Source: CAADGV01 sp040290295
Lineage (GTDB): Bacteria; Bacteroidota; Ignavibacteria; UBA10030; UBA6906
NCBI GenBank assembly: GCA_040290295.1
Contig: PSMW01000018.1
Coordinates: forward strand, 1 to 64,000
Length of the DNA: 64,000 nt
Direction of reading: 5' to 3'
Under the pieces are notes generated by a model. The model was given only the letters and a program-made list of their open reading frames with translations, made no database searches and was not told where the DNA came from. Positions 1 through 9,424 of the stretch are shown piece after piece. Each line of letters starts with the position of its first letter. The first letter of the stretch is position 1. The translations under genes were made by a program, and so were the position numbers.

Positions 1-80
1 AGCGTAAGCGTAGCCCGTAGGGCACCGACCCCCGCCTGCGTCCCGCCGTTGGCGAGGCGAAGGCGGGGGAACGCCCAATT
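1..80. repeat. Dispersed GC-rich repeat, copy A (runs off the window start)
   Basis: This stretch matches 25200-25292 over about 80 bases. Shared blocks include CCGACCCCCGCC, CGAAGGCGG and GGGAACGCCCAATT. It is non-coding and lies downstream of the antiporter gene that ends at 157. The inner part is rich in CCCGCC and GGCGGG words that can pair, so it probably folds. The remaining bases 81-156 hold no recognisable feature apart from two AACGTT words eight bases apart. Confidence 0.7.
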
Positions 81-156
81 ATTCCAAGGTACTCTCACTC
101 AACGTTGGTGCGTGAACGTTAACCCCTTCTACGCAATGACGAACGCTGTATCTGAG

Positions 157-1259
157 TTAAGATGAGACCGCGGAGCGCTTTCGCAATTCGCGCAGCGTCA
201 CGATGGCAACCGTAAGAACGGTGAGGGGAATGACGAACCACATCATCACGGAGCTGAAGACCGCTATTGCCTGATGTTGTTTGGCGTCGAGAACAAGGAA
301 TACGGTATAGGCAATGTAATAGCAGAGGAAGAGCACACCCTCCCATCGGGAGATGCGGTTGCCGGTGAAAAAGATTGGAAGGCATGCGACGGCTGTTGCG
401 ACCATTATGGAATGTCGAAGTGCAATGCTGCAGGGGCGACGTCGATGCCCGATGGACTCACGACCCCGCTAAACCCAAGAACGCCGAGGATGTTGAATAT
501 GTTGCTTCCGACGACATTGCCCACAGCAATGTCCGGTTCACCCTTGATGGCTGCAAGAACTGAGGTCGCCACTTCAGGAAGCGATGTGCCGGCAGCAACC
601 ACTGTCAAGCCGATCACCAATTCATCGACTTCGAACAGTCGCGAGATTGTTACTGATGATTCGACGAGCCAGCGCGAACCGAGCACCAACAGGAAAAGTC
701 CTGCGACCACGAACGCACTGTAGAGAAGCACGCTGTGGACTCTTCTGTTCTCTCCCTCAGTCGCAATAGTTGCACTCGCGTTGCGCGCCTTGTGCGCTTC
801 GGCGGTATCTTTGCGACTCTGACGGACGAGTACGCTCGTGTAGGCAATGATGCCCGCGGTAAACGCTGCCGCTTCCCAACGGCTAAGGTTGCCATCAAGG
901 GCGATAAGCCAAAAGAGCACCGACACGCCGATCTTGATCGGAACTTCCGAGCGAATGACTTGGCACGCGACAGCGAGCGGAAGTATAATCGACGAGAGTC
1001 CAAGGATGAAGAGGATGTTGATAATATTACTACCGACCACGTTGCCAACAGCAATATCTGCCTCACCTGCCAGCGACGCTTGAACACTCACCGCGAGTTC
1101 AGGTGAACTCGTTCCGAAGGCAACAACGGTTAAGCCGATCACCAAGGGCGAAAGCCCGAGAAGTTCCGCGAGACGCGATGCGCCCCGTACGAGCAGTTCG
1201 CCTCCGGCAATCAGGAGGAGCAATCCTCCGGCAAACAGCGCAAGTAATTCCAGCGTCAT
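157..1259 (-). pseudogene. Calcium/sodium antiporter (CaCA family, YrbG-like), frameshifted
   Basis: Inner-membrane cation exchanger with the two alpha-repeats typical of the family. The first has 'GTSSPELAVS' and 'GNVVGSNIINIL'; the second has 'GTSLPEVATS' and 'GNVVGSNIFNILGVLG'. These carry the conserved acidic and Asn residues that bind Ca2+/Na+. Translation from ATG 1259 stops at a TAA (405-407) after 284 residues. The rest of the last membrane segments continues in another frame as 82 residues starting at 405 (MVATAVACLP...). Restoring one base between CCA and TAATG would rejoin the halves into about 366 residues, a normal length. The stop and the internal ATG overlap as TAATG, so coupled reinitiation is possible, but a deletion or a sequencing error is simpler. 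It follows the ion transporter at 1336 by 76 bases and may be the last gene of the nuo operon. Confidence 0.85.
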
Positions 1260-1335
1260 GGTTGTTTTGCTTTGTTCAAAGATTCCTGTCTGAGCCTCGA
1301 GCGAGCTTGCCTGTGGGTATCATTGCTGTGCGTAG

Positions 1336-2835
1336 TCAAATGCGGAAGAACAACCACCAGACGAGAGCAAAGATGGGAAGAAGAATAGGAATGCTGAACT
1401 TCGCGATGTATCCGAAGAAGCTCGGACATGGAACGCCGCTTTGTTCGGCGATCGATTTCACCATGAAGTTCGGTCCGTTGCCAATGTAGGTCATCGCTCC
1501 GAAGAATACTGCAGCGATGCTGACTGCTTGGATGTAAATGTTATGATTGCCGATCAGGTAGGAGACTTGGATATTATCGACGGGGACGGCACCGCTGGCG
1601 ACCAAGTCGCTGTGGTACTTCATGAGTGTGAGGTAGGTGTTCTTGATTTCGACGGCATGGGCACCGATGAGGACCCCAAGATCCTCACCGTGGGTTTGCA
1701 CGAGATGCATCACTTGTTTGACCATCGTTTCGTCAACGAACAGTCCGATCGCTGCAGTGAGGAAGTTGAGATAGGTCGGTGCATTATCCAACACGGCGGA
1801 AAGAACGCCGGTCGCCCAATAAAAGTGCGACGGAGACTGGATGCCGATGCGCGACGCGTTCAGCTCCAACCAATCGAGGGCGGGTACCATCGTTGCGAAG
1901 ATGCCGAAAAAGAGAATCGCCACTTCTTTGATGGGGATGAAGTTGAAATCGTTCTTCTTGTGAGTCTCGTGACGCGTCGTCTTGTACGAAGCGAATGCGG
2001 CAAGCGCCATGAGCGCTTCGCGGACAAAAGGCGGATCGGTGATGAAAATAGCGATCAAGATGATGACGAGATAGAACACGTTGTGCGCGCCACTCACCTC
2101 CCCTTCTTCGTGCTCGATTTCCGCGCGGTGTTCGATGACCAGAGGCAACCTGCGGAAGCTCCATAAATCTATGACGAAGAAGATGAGCAGTATCAGTGCC
2201 ATCCCGAGCGCCCACTTATACCAGAGATGTTCCGCAACCCAGAAGAACGGAATCCCCTTGAGGTATCCCAGGAACAGCGGAGGATCACCTATCGGTGTCA
2301 GTGCGCCGCCCATGTTGCTGACAATGAAGATGAAAAAGACGATGTGGAACGGTTTGATCCGGTATCGGTTGACGCGTATGTATGGACGAATCAGGATCAT
2401 CGAAGCGCCGGTTGTGCCGACGATGTTGGAGATGACGGCGCCGATGGCAAGCAGAAAGACATTTCTCAACGGTGTTGATTTTCCGCGAATCCGTATGTGA
2501 ATCCCTCCTGCGACCACGAAGAGCGACCCGATTAAAGCGATGAAGCTGATATACTCGTACGCCGTGTGCAACAGCCGAGGAACGTTTTCGATGCCGAAGA
2601 TGTAGTACGCGATCGTAACAACGGCGAGTGCGACGGATACGTACGGATAGTTCCGTTCCCACCAGTGCCGGTTGATAAACGGCATCACCGCGATGGCAAG
2701 CAACAAGATGCCAAACGGAAGAATCATCAGCGGATCGACAGGCACAACGTGCAACACTTCCTCGGCCTGGGCTGGAGTTGCAACAAGCGCAAGCGTAGTT
2801 ATGCTGCCAAAAACTGGACGTCGCAATGGAATCAT
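1336..2835 (-). CDS. NhaD/CitM-type ion transporter, putative Na+/H+ antiporter
   Basis: Integral membrane protein of 499 residues in the ion-transporter superfamily (CitMHS/ArsB/NhaD fold). A hydrophobic N-terminus ending at 'ATPAQAEE' looks like a signal-type leader. Diagnostic segments are 'SNIVGTTGASMILIRP', 'SNMGGALTPIGDPPLFLGYL' and the second-half 'LDNAPTYLNFL', which are the paired discontinuous helices of the fold. Members are usually annotated as sodium:proton antiporters or putative citrate transporters; the substrate cannot be told from sequence. The start ATG overlaps the nuoM stop (ATGA, 2832-2835), so the two are translationally coupled. This places an extra cation transporter in the Complex I operon and suggests a link to Na+ or H+ cycling, which is inference. 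Confidence 0.85.
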   Translation of the reverse strand: MIPLRRPVFGSITTLALVATPAQAEEVLHVVPVDPLMILPFGILLLAIAVMPFINRHWWERNYPYVSVALAVVTIAYYIFGIENVPRLLHTAYEYISFIALIGSLFVVAGGIHIRIRGKSTPLRNVFLLAIGAVISNIVGTTGASMILIRPYIRVNRYRIKPFHIVFFIFIVSNMGGALTPIGDPPLFLGYLKGIPFFWVAEHLWYKWALGMALILLIFFVIDLWSFRRLPLVIEHRAEIEHEEGEVSGAHNVFYLVIILIAIFITDPPFVREALMALAAFASYKTTRHETHKKNDFNFIPIKEVAILFFGIFATMVPALDWLELNASRIGIQSPSHFYWATGVLSAVLDNAPTYLNFLTAAIGLFVDETMVKQVMHLVQTHGEDLGVLIGAHAVEIKNTYLTLMKYHSDLVASGAVPVDNIQVSYLIGNHNIYIQAVSIAAVFFGAMTYIGNGPNFMVKSIAEQSGVPCPSFFGYIAKFSIPILLPIFALVWWLFFRI

Positions 2836-4397
2836 CGAGATGCCTCGTCGGGGAGTGGCTGGTGTGCGGCTCGCATCTGTGTCCCGATGCGCGCCTCGTG
2901 AATCTGTTGGATCAACTGCTTCGTCGAAGCTTCAGACTTACTCAGGAACGTTGAGGGATAGAAGCCGATCCAAATAACGAACAGGACAACGGGAACGAGA
3001 ACAAACCACTCACGCACGGTCATGTCCTTCAGCGATGCGTTTGCGGGGTTTTCGAGTTTTCCAAAAAACACCCGTTGATAGCTCCACAACAGGTACACAG
3101 CCGCGAGGATAACGCCCGTCGCGCCGAAGATCGCGAACCAATGCGAGTCGAGCAGTTGCGATTTGAAAGCACCCAGAAGAATGAGGAACTCTCCCACAAA
3201 CCCATTCAGTCCCGGCAACCCGACAGACGAGAGCATGATGATCATGAAGAACGACGCGTAGACCGGCATCACCTTCGCGAGTCCGCCAAAATCCTTGATC
3301 ATCCGTGTATGCCGCCTGTCGTACATCATGCCGACGAGCAGGAAGAGTGCGCCGGTGGAAATGCCGTGGTTGATCATTTGAATGATGCTGCCTTGCATGC
3401 CTTCGACGTTCAAGGCAAAAATGCCGAGCACAACAAAGCCAAGGTGCGACACGGAAGAATACGCAACAAGTTTCTTCAGGTCGGGCTGCACGATGGATAC
3501 GAGTGCGCCGTAGATAATTCCCACAACGCCCAACGCCGCGAGATACGGCATGAACTCGAATGTCGCGTACGGGAACAGCGGCAGGCTGAACCGCACCAAA
3601 CCGTACGTACCCATCTTGAGCAGGACGCCTGCAAGAATCACGGAGCCGGCCGTCGGCGCCTGCACGTGCGCATCAGGGAGCCAGGTGTGCAGCGGAAAGA
3701 GCGGAACCTTGATGCAGAAGCTCAGCGTGAACGCAAGGAACATCCACCGTTGTCCATCCCATGGGATGGAAGGAGCGATCTTGTACAATTCCAGAAGATT
3801 GGTCGTGAACGATCCGCCCGGCTGCGCGCTTGCATACGAGCCGAGCCAGAGAATGGCGACAAGCATCAGCAAACTGCCGAACATGGTGTAGAGGAAAAAC
3901 TTGACTGCCGCGTAGATGCGCTCCTGCCCTCCCCAAATCCCGATGATGAAGTACATCGGAATCAGCATCGCTTCCCAAAAGACATAGAAGAGAAAAAGGT
4001 CGAGAGCGAGAAAGACGCCCAGCGTGCCGACTTCGAGGATCAACATCGAGACCACAAAGCCTTTCAGTCGCGTTGTAATGGATTCCCACGACGCCAGCAA
4101 CGCAATCGGCGTGAGGAACGTGGTCAGTGCGACGAGCAACAGCGACATGCCATCCACGCCGAGATAATACGAAACCTGAAGTGAGGGAATCCACACATAC
4201 TGCTCGACAAATTGCATGTTCGGATTGGCGCCGTCGAACGCCAGGAACAACCACACCGAAGCAACAAAGGCAGCAGTTGAAAACACGATGCCGAGCGTCT
4301 TGACGAGCTTCTCGGCATCTTCGCGCACGAGCGCAACGACAAGCGCACCGAGAAGCGGCAGAAACAGAATGGTCGAAAGAATGATTGGCTGGTTCAT
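2832..4397 (-). CDS. nuoM: NADH-quinone oxidoreductase subunit M
   Basis: Proton-pumping antiporter-like subunit of Complex I, 521 residues, with about 14 membrane helices. Visible hallmarks are 'FLFYVFWEAMLIPMYFIIG', containing the key Glu of helix 5, then 'KVPLFPLHTWLPDAHVQAP', 'GSVILAGVLLKMGTYGLVRF' with the channel Lys, and 'KKLVAYSSVSHLGFV'. Length fits the family. It begins 4 bases after nuoL ends and overlaps the next transporter gene by 4 bases, so it sits inside a tight operon nuoJ-K-L-M-transporter. No nuoN follows, and the peripheral-arm genes are not in this window. Confidence 0.97.
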   Translation of the reverse strand: MNQPIILSTILFLPLLGALVVALVREDAEKLVKTLGIVFSTAAFVASVWLFLAFDGANPNMQFVEQYVWIPSLQVSYYLGVDGMSLLLVALTTFLTPIALLASWESITTRLKGFVVSMLILEVGTLGVFLALDLFLFYVFWEAMLIPMYFIIGIWGGQERIYAAVKFFLYTMFGSLLMLVAILWLGSYASAQPGGSFTTNLLELYKIAPSIPWDGQRWMFLAFTLSFCIKVPLFPLHTWLPDAHVQAPTAGSVILAGVLLKMGTYGLVRFSLPLFPYATFEFMPYLAALGVVGIIYGALVSIVQPDLKKLVAYSSVSHLGFVVLGIFALNVEGMQGSIIQMINHGISTGALFLLVGMMYDRRHTRMIKDFGGLAKVMPVYASFFMIIMLSSVGLPGLNGFVGEFLILLGAFKSQLLDSHWFAIFGATGVILAAVYLLWSYQRVFFGKLENPANASLKDMTVREWFVLVPVVLFVIWIGFYPSTFLSKSEASTKQLIQQIHEARIGTQMRAAHQPLPDEASR

Positions 4398-4401
4398 ACG
4401 T

Positions 4402-6336
4402 TCATTTCATGATCAGGATACCGAGGATGACAACCACTCCCAACACGAACACAAAAACGTAACTCTGTGCAATCCCTGTCTGCACTTTGCGCGCAAGACT
4501 GCTGAAGAGCGCGATGAGCTTTGGGACACCGTTCACGACTCCGTCAACGATCTTCACATCGAAGATCTTCCACAAGAACGCCTCGGACGTCTTATGAATG
4601 GGTGTCACGATCACGGCATCGTACAGCTCATCGACCTTGTATTTGTCTCGCAGAAGATTGTAGAGCGGACCGAACCGCGTGGCAAGCATCTTGGGTATTT
4701 CCGGCTTCGAAAGATACCAACGGCGAGCAAGCCAGATGCCTGTTATGCCCACACCCACCGAAAGGACCATCAACACATATTCGACCGCCCCCTCGCCATG
4801 AGGAGCATGCAAGAGTTTGCTGTGTGCCCGTGCGAAGACCGGCTCCAACCATTGCTCGATAGCGTTGCTACCTCCCAAACTGTGCGGCACCCCTACGAAT
4901 CCGCCAATCACGGAAAGTACTGCGAGCACAACAAGAGGCACGGTCATCGTTGCCGGCGATTCATGCGGATGAAGATGGTGATGATCGAATCGCTCGGTGC
5001 CGTCGAACGTCAGCGTCGTTAAGCGCGCCATGTAGAATGCGGTGAGTGCAGCACCGACCAAGCCCATTCCCCACAGCAGAACTTGTCCGCTGGAGAAAGT
5101 CTTCCAGAGAATCTCATCTTTACTGAAGAACCCTGAGAGCGGGAAGATGCCGGCAATAGCGAGCATCCCGACAAAAAATGTCCAATACGTAATGGGCATA
5201 TACTTTTTCAATCCGCCCATGTTCTGGATGTCCTGTTCCTCGTGCATCGCATGTATCACCGAACCCGAACCGAGAAAGAGCAGAGCTTTGAAGAACGCGT
5301 GCGTCATGACGTGAAAGAGTCCTGCCGCGAACGCGCCGACGCCCAGCCCCAGGAACATGTAGCCAAGCTGACTGACAGTCGAGTACGCCAACACTTTCTT
5401 GATGTCGTTTTGCACCAGACCGATGCTTGCCGCCAGCAGCGCAGTTGCGACGCCGATGCCCGCGATAACGGTCATAGTGACGGGCGCCAAAGCGAAGAGC
5501 ACCGAACAGCGCGCAACCATGTACACGCCAGCGGTCACCATCGTGGCGGCATGAATGAGAGCCGATACGGGTGTGGGACCTGCCATCGCATCGGGGAGCC
5601 AAACGAACAGCGGGATTTGCGCCGACTTTCCGGTTGCCCCGAGAAAGAGCGCCAGCGTCATCCACATGATCGTGGTATTGCCCACAGAAAGCGTCGATGC
5701 TTGAGCGAACACGTCGTTGAAGTTCAGCGTCCCGAACATTTCGAAGATGAGGAACATTCCGATGAGAAAACCGAAATCGCCAATACGATTGACGATGAAT
5801 GCTTTCTTCGCGGCATCGCCGGTTGTGCCTTTCTCGAACTTTCGATCGTACCAGAATCCGATCAGCAAGTACGAACACAACCCAACGCCCTCCCAGCCGA
5901 GGAAGAGCAGCAGGAAGTTATCCGCCATGACCAGATTGAGCATAGCGAAAATGAAGAGATTCAGATAGGCGAAGAAGCGCCAGAATCCCGGATCGCCGTG
6001 CATGTACCCGATCGAATACACGTGGATAAGAAAGCCGACGCCGGTTACGATCAGCATCATGAGAACGGAAAGTTGATCGAGTTGGTACGCGAAGCTCACG
6101 TTCAACGTGCCGGTGCTGATCCAGCGAACGTACTCGACCGTATGCGATCGCTGCTCCACTGGCGCACCGAGCATGGCGAAAAAGATCGCGCAGGCGATGG
6201 CAAAACTGATACCGACAGTTCCGCTGCCGATCAGACCGATGAGTCGTTCGGACTTGATCCTCGAGCCGAGCAAGCCGTTGATGATAAATCCGAGAAGCGG
6301 AAGGAAAACTGCTACACCAATCAGTTGATAGGGCAT
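4402..6336 (-). CDS. nuoL: NADH-quinone oxidoreductase subunit L
   Basis: Distal proton-pumping subunit of Complex I, 644 residues. It shows 'LFLGWEGVGLCSYLLIGFW' with the conserved Glu, 'GKSAQIPLFVWLPDAMAGP', 'VSALIHAATMVTAGVY' and 'KKVLAYSTVSQLGYMFLGLG', all typical of NuoL. The C-terminal region (about residues 500-644) contains the long amphipathic lateral helix and the final anchor helix (VFVFVLGVVVILGIL). It lies 95 bases downstream of nuoK, a longer gap than elsewhere in the operon, and just upstream of nuoM. Confidence 0.97.
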   Translation of the reverse strand: MPYQLIGVAVFLPLLGFIINGLLGSRIKSERLIGLIGSGTVGISFAIACAIFFAMLGAPVEQRSHTVEYVRWISTGTLNVSFAYQLDQLSVLMMLIVTGVGFLIHVYSIGYMHGDPGFWRFFAYLNLFIFAMLNLVMADNFLLLFLGWEGVGLCSYLLIGFWYDRKFEKGTTGDAAKKAFIVNRIGDFGFLIGMFLIFEMFGTLNFNDVFAQASTLSVGNTTIMWMTLALFLGATGKSAQIPLFVWLPDAMAGPTPVSALIHAATMVTAGVYMVARCSVLFALAPVTMTVIAGIGVATALLAASIGLVQNDIKKVLAYSTVSQLGYMFLGLGVGAFAAGLFHVMTHAFFKALLFLGSGSVIHAMHEEQDIQNMGGLKKYMPITYWTFFVGMLAIAGIFPLSGFFSKDEILWKTFSSGQVLLWGMGLVGAALTAFYMARLTTLTFDGTERFDHHHLHPHESPATMTVPLVVLAVLSVIGGFVGVPHSLGGSNAIEQWLEPVFARAHSKLLHAPHGEGAVEYVLMVLSVGVGITGIWLARRWYLSKPEIPKMLATRFGPLYNLLRDKYKVDELYDAVIVTPIHKTSEAFLWKIFDVKIVDGVVNGVPKLIALFSSLARKVQTGIAQSYVFVFVLGVVVILGILIMK

Positions 6337-6431
6337 CGTTTGCTATGTTCCGATGTTGGAATCACAATGATCGAAAAAGCTTGGAGCGTGGATGTTGGAG
6401 TTCACCATATGGAGCTACCCTCTCCCTTTCC

Positions 6432-6737
6432 TCACCATTTCAGAATATTGATTTCGTCGATGTTGACCGTTTGTTTGTTTCGGAAGAAGGAGACAACAAT
6501 CGCCAACCCGACCGCGGCTTCCGCTGCCGCCACCGCCATGACGAAGAAGACGAGCACTTGACCCGTCTGGTCGCCGAGGAAGGAGGAGAAAGCGGCAAGC
6601 GTGAGGTTGACTGAGTTCAACATCAACTCGATGCACATGAAGAGGACGATCACATTGCGGCGCACCAACACACCCACGACGCCGATGGAGAAGAGCATGG
6701 CGCTGAGACCGAGGTAACTGGAGAGATCCACATTCAT
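6432..6737 (-). CDS. nuoK: NADH-quinone oxidoreductase subunit K
   Basis: Small three-helix membrane subunit of Complex I, 101 residues, the normal length. Both conserved membrane glutamates are present: one in 'VLFMCIELMLNSVNL' (helix 2) and one in 'AAAEAAVGLAIVVSFFR' (helix 3). These take part in the charge relay between the quinone site and the pumping subunits. It starts two bases after the nuoJ stop, so the pair is almost certainly coupled. Confidence 0.97.
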   Translation of the reverse strand: MNVDLSSYLGLSAMLFSIGVVGVLVRRNVIVLFMCIELMLNSVNLTLAAFSSFLGDQTGQVLVFFVMAVAAAEAAVGLAIVVSFFRNKQTVNIDEINILKW

Positions 6738-6739
6738 AC

Positions 6740-7255
6740 TTACTGCACGCGACGTTTTGCAAGGATGACTGCCCCAACGATGGCAACAAGCAGGAGCAAC
6801 GACGTTACCTCGAAGGGAAGGAGAAATTTCGTGAAGAGTGCATTGCCGATGGCTTCCGTGGTGCCTAGCGTACCTGCATCTGGATACATGGCAGCATGCA
6901 CGTCGTTCCTGCCACGGAACATAACGATGTACGCCATCTCAGCGAGGAACCCGGCCACCAGCGCTATCCCGATCGACTGCCAGAGGTTGATGCGTTCCGC
7001 CATGCGTTGTTCATCGCCGAGATTCAACAACATGATCACGAAGATCACCAACACCATAATGGCACCTGTGTACACAACGATTTGAATGACGGCGAGAAAT
7101 TGCTGCTGCAACAAGAGGTAGAGTCCGGCAATGCAAAAGAAATTGCCGATGAGCAACAGTGCACTGATCATCGGATTGCGTTGTACGATCATCGCCAGCC
7201 CGGTGCCGACCGCAATCGAGCCGAAGAGGTAGAACAAGAGTAGTTCAATGCTCAC
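6740..7255 (-). CDS. nuoJ: NADH-quinone oxidoreductase subunit J
   Basis: Five-helix membrane subunit of Complex I, 171 residues. 'QIVVYTGAIMVLVIFVIMLLNL' is spread over helix 3 and is the family signature; the conserved Tyr and Gly in it form the pi-bulge region near the E-channel. The start is a GTG (7253-7255) with only a weak purine stretch before it. It is the first gene of nuoJ-K-L-M. The genes usually found upstream (nuoA to nuoI) are absent here, so the complex is encoded in at least two places. Confidence 0.95.
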   Translation of the reverse strand: MSIELLLFYLFGSIAVGTGLAMIVQRNPMISALLLIGNFFCIAGLYLLLQQQFLAVIQIVVYTGAIMVLVIFVIMLLNLGDEQRMAERINLWQSIGIALVAGFLAEMAYIVMFRGRNDVHAAMYPDAGTLGTTEAIGNALFTKFLLPFEVTSLLLLVAIVGAVILAKRRVQ

Positions 7256-7611
7256 GGATGTTCTGAAACGATTGGATGACGATATTGGGTTAGATCATCT
7301 GCCTGCTGTCAAACAGGACGCTGTAAAAGTATGAGAAAAATGGAAGAGAATCAAAGAAAAAGGACGAGAACTCCCTGCGCGTGAACATCCCTCATACCTC
7401 GACTAACGAGAAGAAAGAGTTGTGGCTTTGCCGCAGATGTGTTCGCGTGAGTCCTGCGAGTGACACCACGAGGAGACTTTCGTAAGCCGCTGATCGTCCC
7501 GTTCGCTTTTTGGTCGCTCACGATGATGATGGCGACCGACATGGCTCCTTGACTGATGAGCTCTTCTGAACACAGCAATCGTCGATGGGAGATCTTGTTC
7601 GACGGACCTTG
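7256..7611. other. Intergenic region, no convincing gene
   Basis: About 356 bases between nuoJ and the small outer-membrane-like protein. The reading frames here have no family-like sequence, no good ribosome site, and a base use unlike the neighbours. A TTGACA word lies on the minus strand near 7307-7312, but no good -10 hexamer follows at the right distance, so the nuoJ promoter cannot be placed with confidence. Confidence 0.6.
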
Positions 7612-8127
7612 TTAGTTGAAGTAGTAGTAGACTCCAAGCTGCGGCAGTGGGAAAATGGTTCCGTCGCTGAAGAACGTGAACATTCCTTCGGCAAGAAAAT
7701 GCAAGCCTCCACTCATCACCCATTCACCTCCCAACCCGAGTCCGCCACGTGTGGGAGCTTTCATTTCGTTGTTGCCGTCTTTCCCCGAGTAGTAGTAGGC
7801 GAATCCTCCGGCAACAAAAAAGCGCGTGCCGCTGCCGCGTGCTAGGTCGTAATGCACTTCGAAGCCGATGTCCGAACGCAGCTTGTCGCTGACGCGAATG
7901 ATGCCCCCGGTAATCTGATAGCTCAACGGCGATGGGAGATGATGACGAAAGCTCAGACCTAACCCGCCCGATGCCCCGCCGAAAAATCCCAACCCAAACA
8001 CATGTTGGCGAAGAGAAGTGCTCTGCCCCGAAGGCATCACCACTTGTGATGATGCTGAGGCAAACGCAAACACCATAGCCGCTGCAAGAGTCGCAATGCC
8101 TTTTAGAAACTGCCCCGTATATTTCAT
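7612..8127 (-). CDS. Exported protein, probable small outer-membrane beta-barrel
   Basis: A 171-residue protein of unknown role. The start ATG at 8127 is chosen because GGAGGA lies 8 bases upstream and it begins a clear signal peptide (MKYTGQFLKGIATLAAAMVF, cleavage near 'ASASSQ'). The rest alternates hydrophobic and polar residues in strand-like runs rich in Gly and aromatics ('GLGFFGGASGGLGLSFRHHL', 'FFVAGGFAYYYSG', 'GLHFLAEGMFTFF'). It ends in 'LGVYYYFN', with the terminal aromatic seen in outer-membrane barrels. It follows the ABC permease by 49 bases and may be cotranscribed. No specific family is recognised. Confidence 0.75.
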   Translation of the reverse strand: MKYTGQFLKGIATLAAAMVFAFASASSQVVMPSGQSTSLRQHVFGLGFFGGASGGLGLSFRHHLPSPLSYQITGGIIRVSDKLRSDIGFEVHYDLARGSGTRFFVAGGFAYYYSGKDGNNEMKAPTRGGLGLGGEWVMSGGLHFLAEGMFTFFSDGTIFPLPQLGVYYYFN

Positions 8128-8176
8128 CGGTTGTGTCCTCCGAACAAAATGGATGTGTCGTTGATCGTGAGACAGG

Positions 8177-9424
8177 CTATCCTTCTCTGACCCAACTCCA
8201 TATCTCTGCAAGGCTGGGCCGTTTCCCCGTCGCAAGGATGGCAACGCGGAAGATACGTCCTGCCGCAATCATCATGAGGTACGTCGCAGCGATGAGTAAA
8301 GCGATCGCGCCGAGAATTTCACCTGTCGAAGGCATCTGCACCGGAATTCGCAACGCCATGAACGTCGGCGTCAGCAGCGGGATGAACGTCAACACTTTTA
8401 CCCAGTCGGCGTCGGGATGTTGCATCACCGGCAGGACGAGTGCTACCGGCAGAATGACGAACAGCACCAGGTACCCGTTGAGTTGTTGCGCCTCCTGTTC
8501 CGTTGTCACCGGCGAGCCAAAAGCGATGAAGATTGCCGAGTAGAACAGGTATCCGAGAATGAAGAAAACGACCATGAGGAGAATCTGCTCGACGGGTGGA
8601 AACGCTGTACTGCCGACCTTGCCGAGAACGGCAAGGGCAATGAGTGCCCAGAACGCCATTTGCGTCAATCCCATGGCGCTCAAGCCGAGCACCTTGCCGA
8701 ACATGAGTTCCTTCGGGGTGCACGACGAAACCAACACCTCCACGATGCGATTCGATTTCTCTTCCAACACACTGCGCACGAGAAGTTGGCCCGACGTGAA
8801 AATGAGAAAGAACATTGCCATGATAAAGATATACGCCGAGAAGAACGTCTTCACGAAGTCCGTCTCTTCTTGCTCACCCGCGGCAATCTTCACGGTTCTC
8901 AGCTCGATGGGCACGCGGAGGTCATCCAGAATACTCGGATCGATCCCGCGCGCAATGAGCCTCCTCTCCGAAAGAATATTCCTCACGTGCTCTCCCAGCC
9001 GATTCACCAAACGGATATCGCCGGCAGTCTTCGACCGATACTCCACTGTCGTATCCTTGCGACCCCGGAGGTCGAGCAGGATATACCCATCGAGCTCGCC
9101 TCGCTCGACCATCGAGTCTGCATCGCGAATCGCTGCAGGAAGATTGATAGTCGTGCCGACGGCGACGAAACGCGTCAGATAATTCGGCTGGCCGTTCGAG
9201 AGCGTGTACCGCTCCATGCGCCGAGCAAGGGGCTGAGCAAGCTCACCGGTTGCGTCTACGATACCGATAACTTTTGTCGTTTCGTTCTCTTTGTCGGCAA
9301 GCAAGCCGGGCAAAACGCCCATCGCGACAATGATCATTGGAGTCAGAAAGAGGCCAATAAGGAAGGCTTTGCTCCTGACCTTCTCCACATATTCCCACTG
9401 CGCGACAACGAGTGTTTTGTTCAT
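8177..9424 (-). CDS. ABC-2 type exporter permease (NatB-like)
   Basis: Membrane partner of the ATPase encoded just upstream, 415 residues. It has an N-terminal membrane helix (about residues 20-45), a large extracytoplasmic domain (about 50-225), then five or six C-terminal helices ('FFSAYIFIMAMFFLIFTSG', 'VVFFILGYLFYSAIFIAFG', 'LFVILPVALVLPVMQ'). This is the layout of the ABC-2 / NatB family (PF12698). The motif 'VRSVLEEKSNRIVEVLVSS' between helices is typical. ATG 9424 overlaps the ATPase stop (ATGA, 9421-9424), which fixes the start over longer upstream alternatives. The substrate is unknown; relatives export Na+ or drugs. Confidence 0.9.
   Translation of the reverse strand: MNKTLVVAQWEYVEKVRSKAFLIGLFLTPMIIVAMGVLPGLLADKENETTKVIGIVDATGELAQPLARRMERYTLSNGQPNYLTRFVAVGTTINLPAAIRDADSMVERGELDGYILLDLRGRKDTTVEYRSKTAGDIRLVNRLGEHVRNILSERRLIARGIDPSILDDLRVPIELRTVKIAAGEQEETDFVKTFFSAYIFIMAMFFLIFTSGQLLVRSVLEEKSNRIVEVLVSSCTPKELMFGKVLGLSAMGLTQMAFWALIALAVLGKVGSTAFPPVEQILLMVVFFILGYLFYSAIFIAFGSPVTTEQEAQQLNGYLVLFVILPVALVLPVMQHPDADWVKVLTFIPLLTPTFMALRIPVQMPSTGEILGAIALLIAATYLMMIAAGRIFRVAILATGKRPSLAEIWSWVREG

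Noticed and set aside
274..723. A 149-codon plus-strand frame and other long frames opposite the antiporter and nuo genes
   Set aside because: They lie antisense to clear family members, have low-complexity translations rich in Arg, His and Thr, and lack ribosome sites.
7300..7330. TTGACA on the minus strand as the nuoJ promoter
   Set aside because: No acceptable -10 hexamer lies 15-19 bases downstream.
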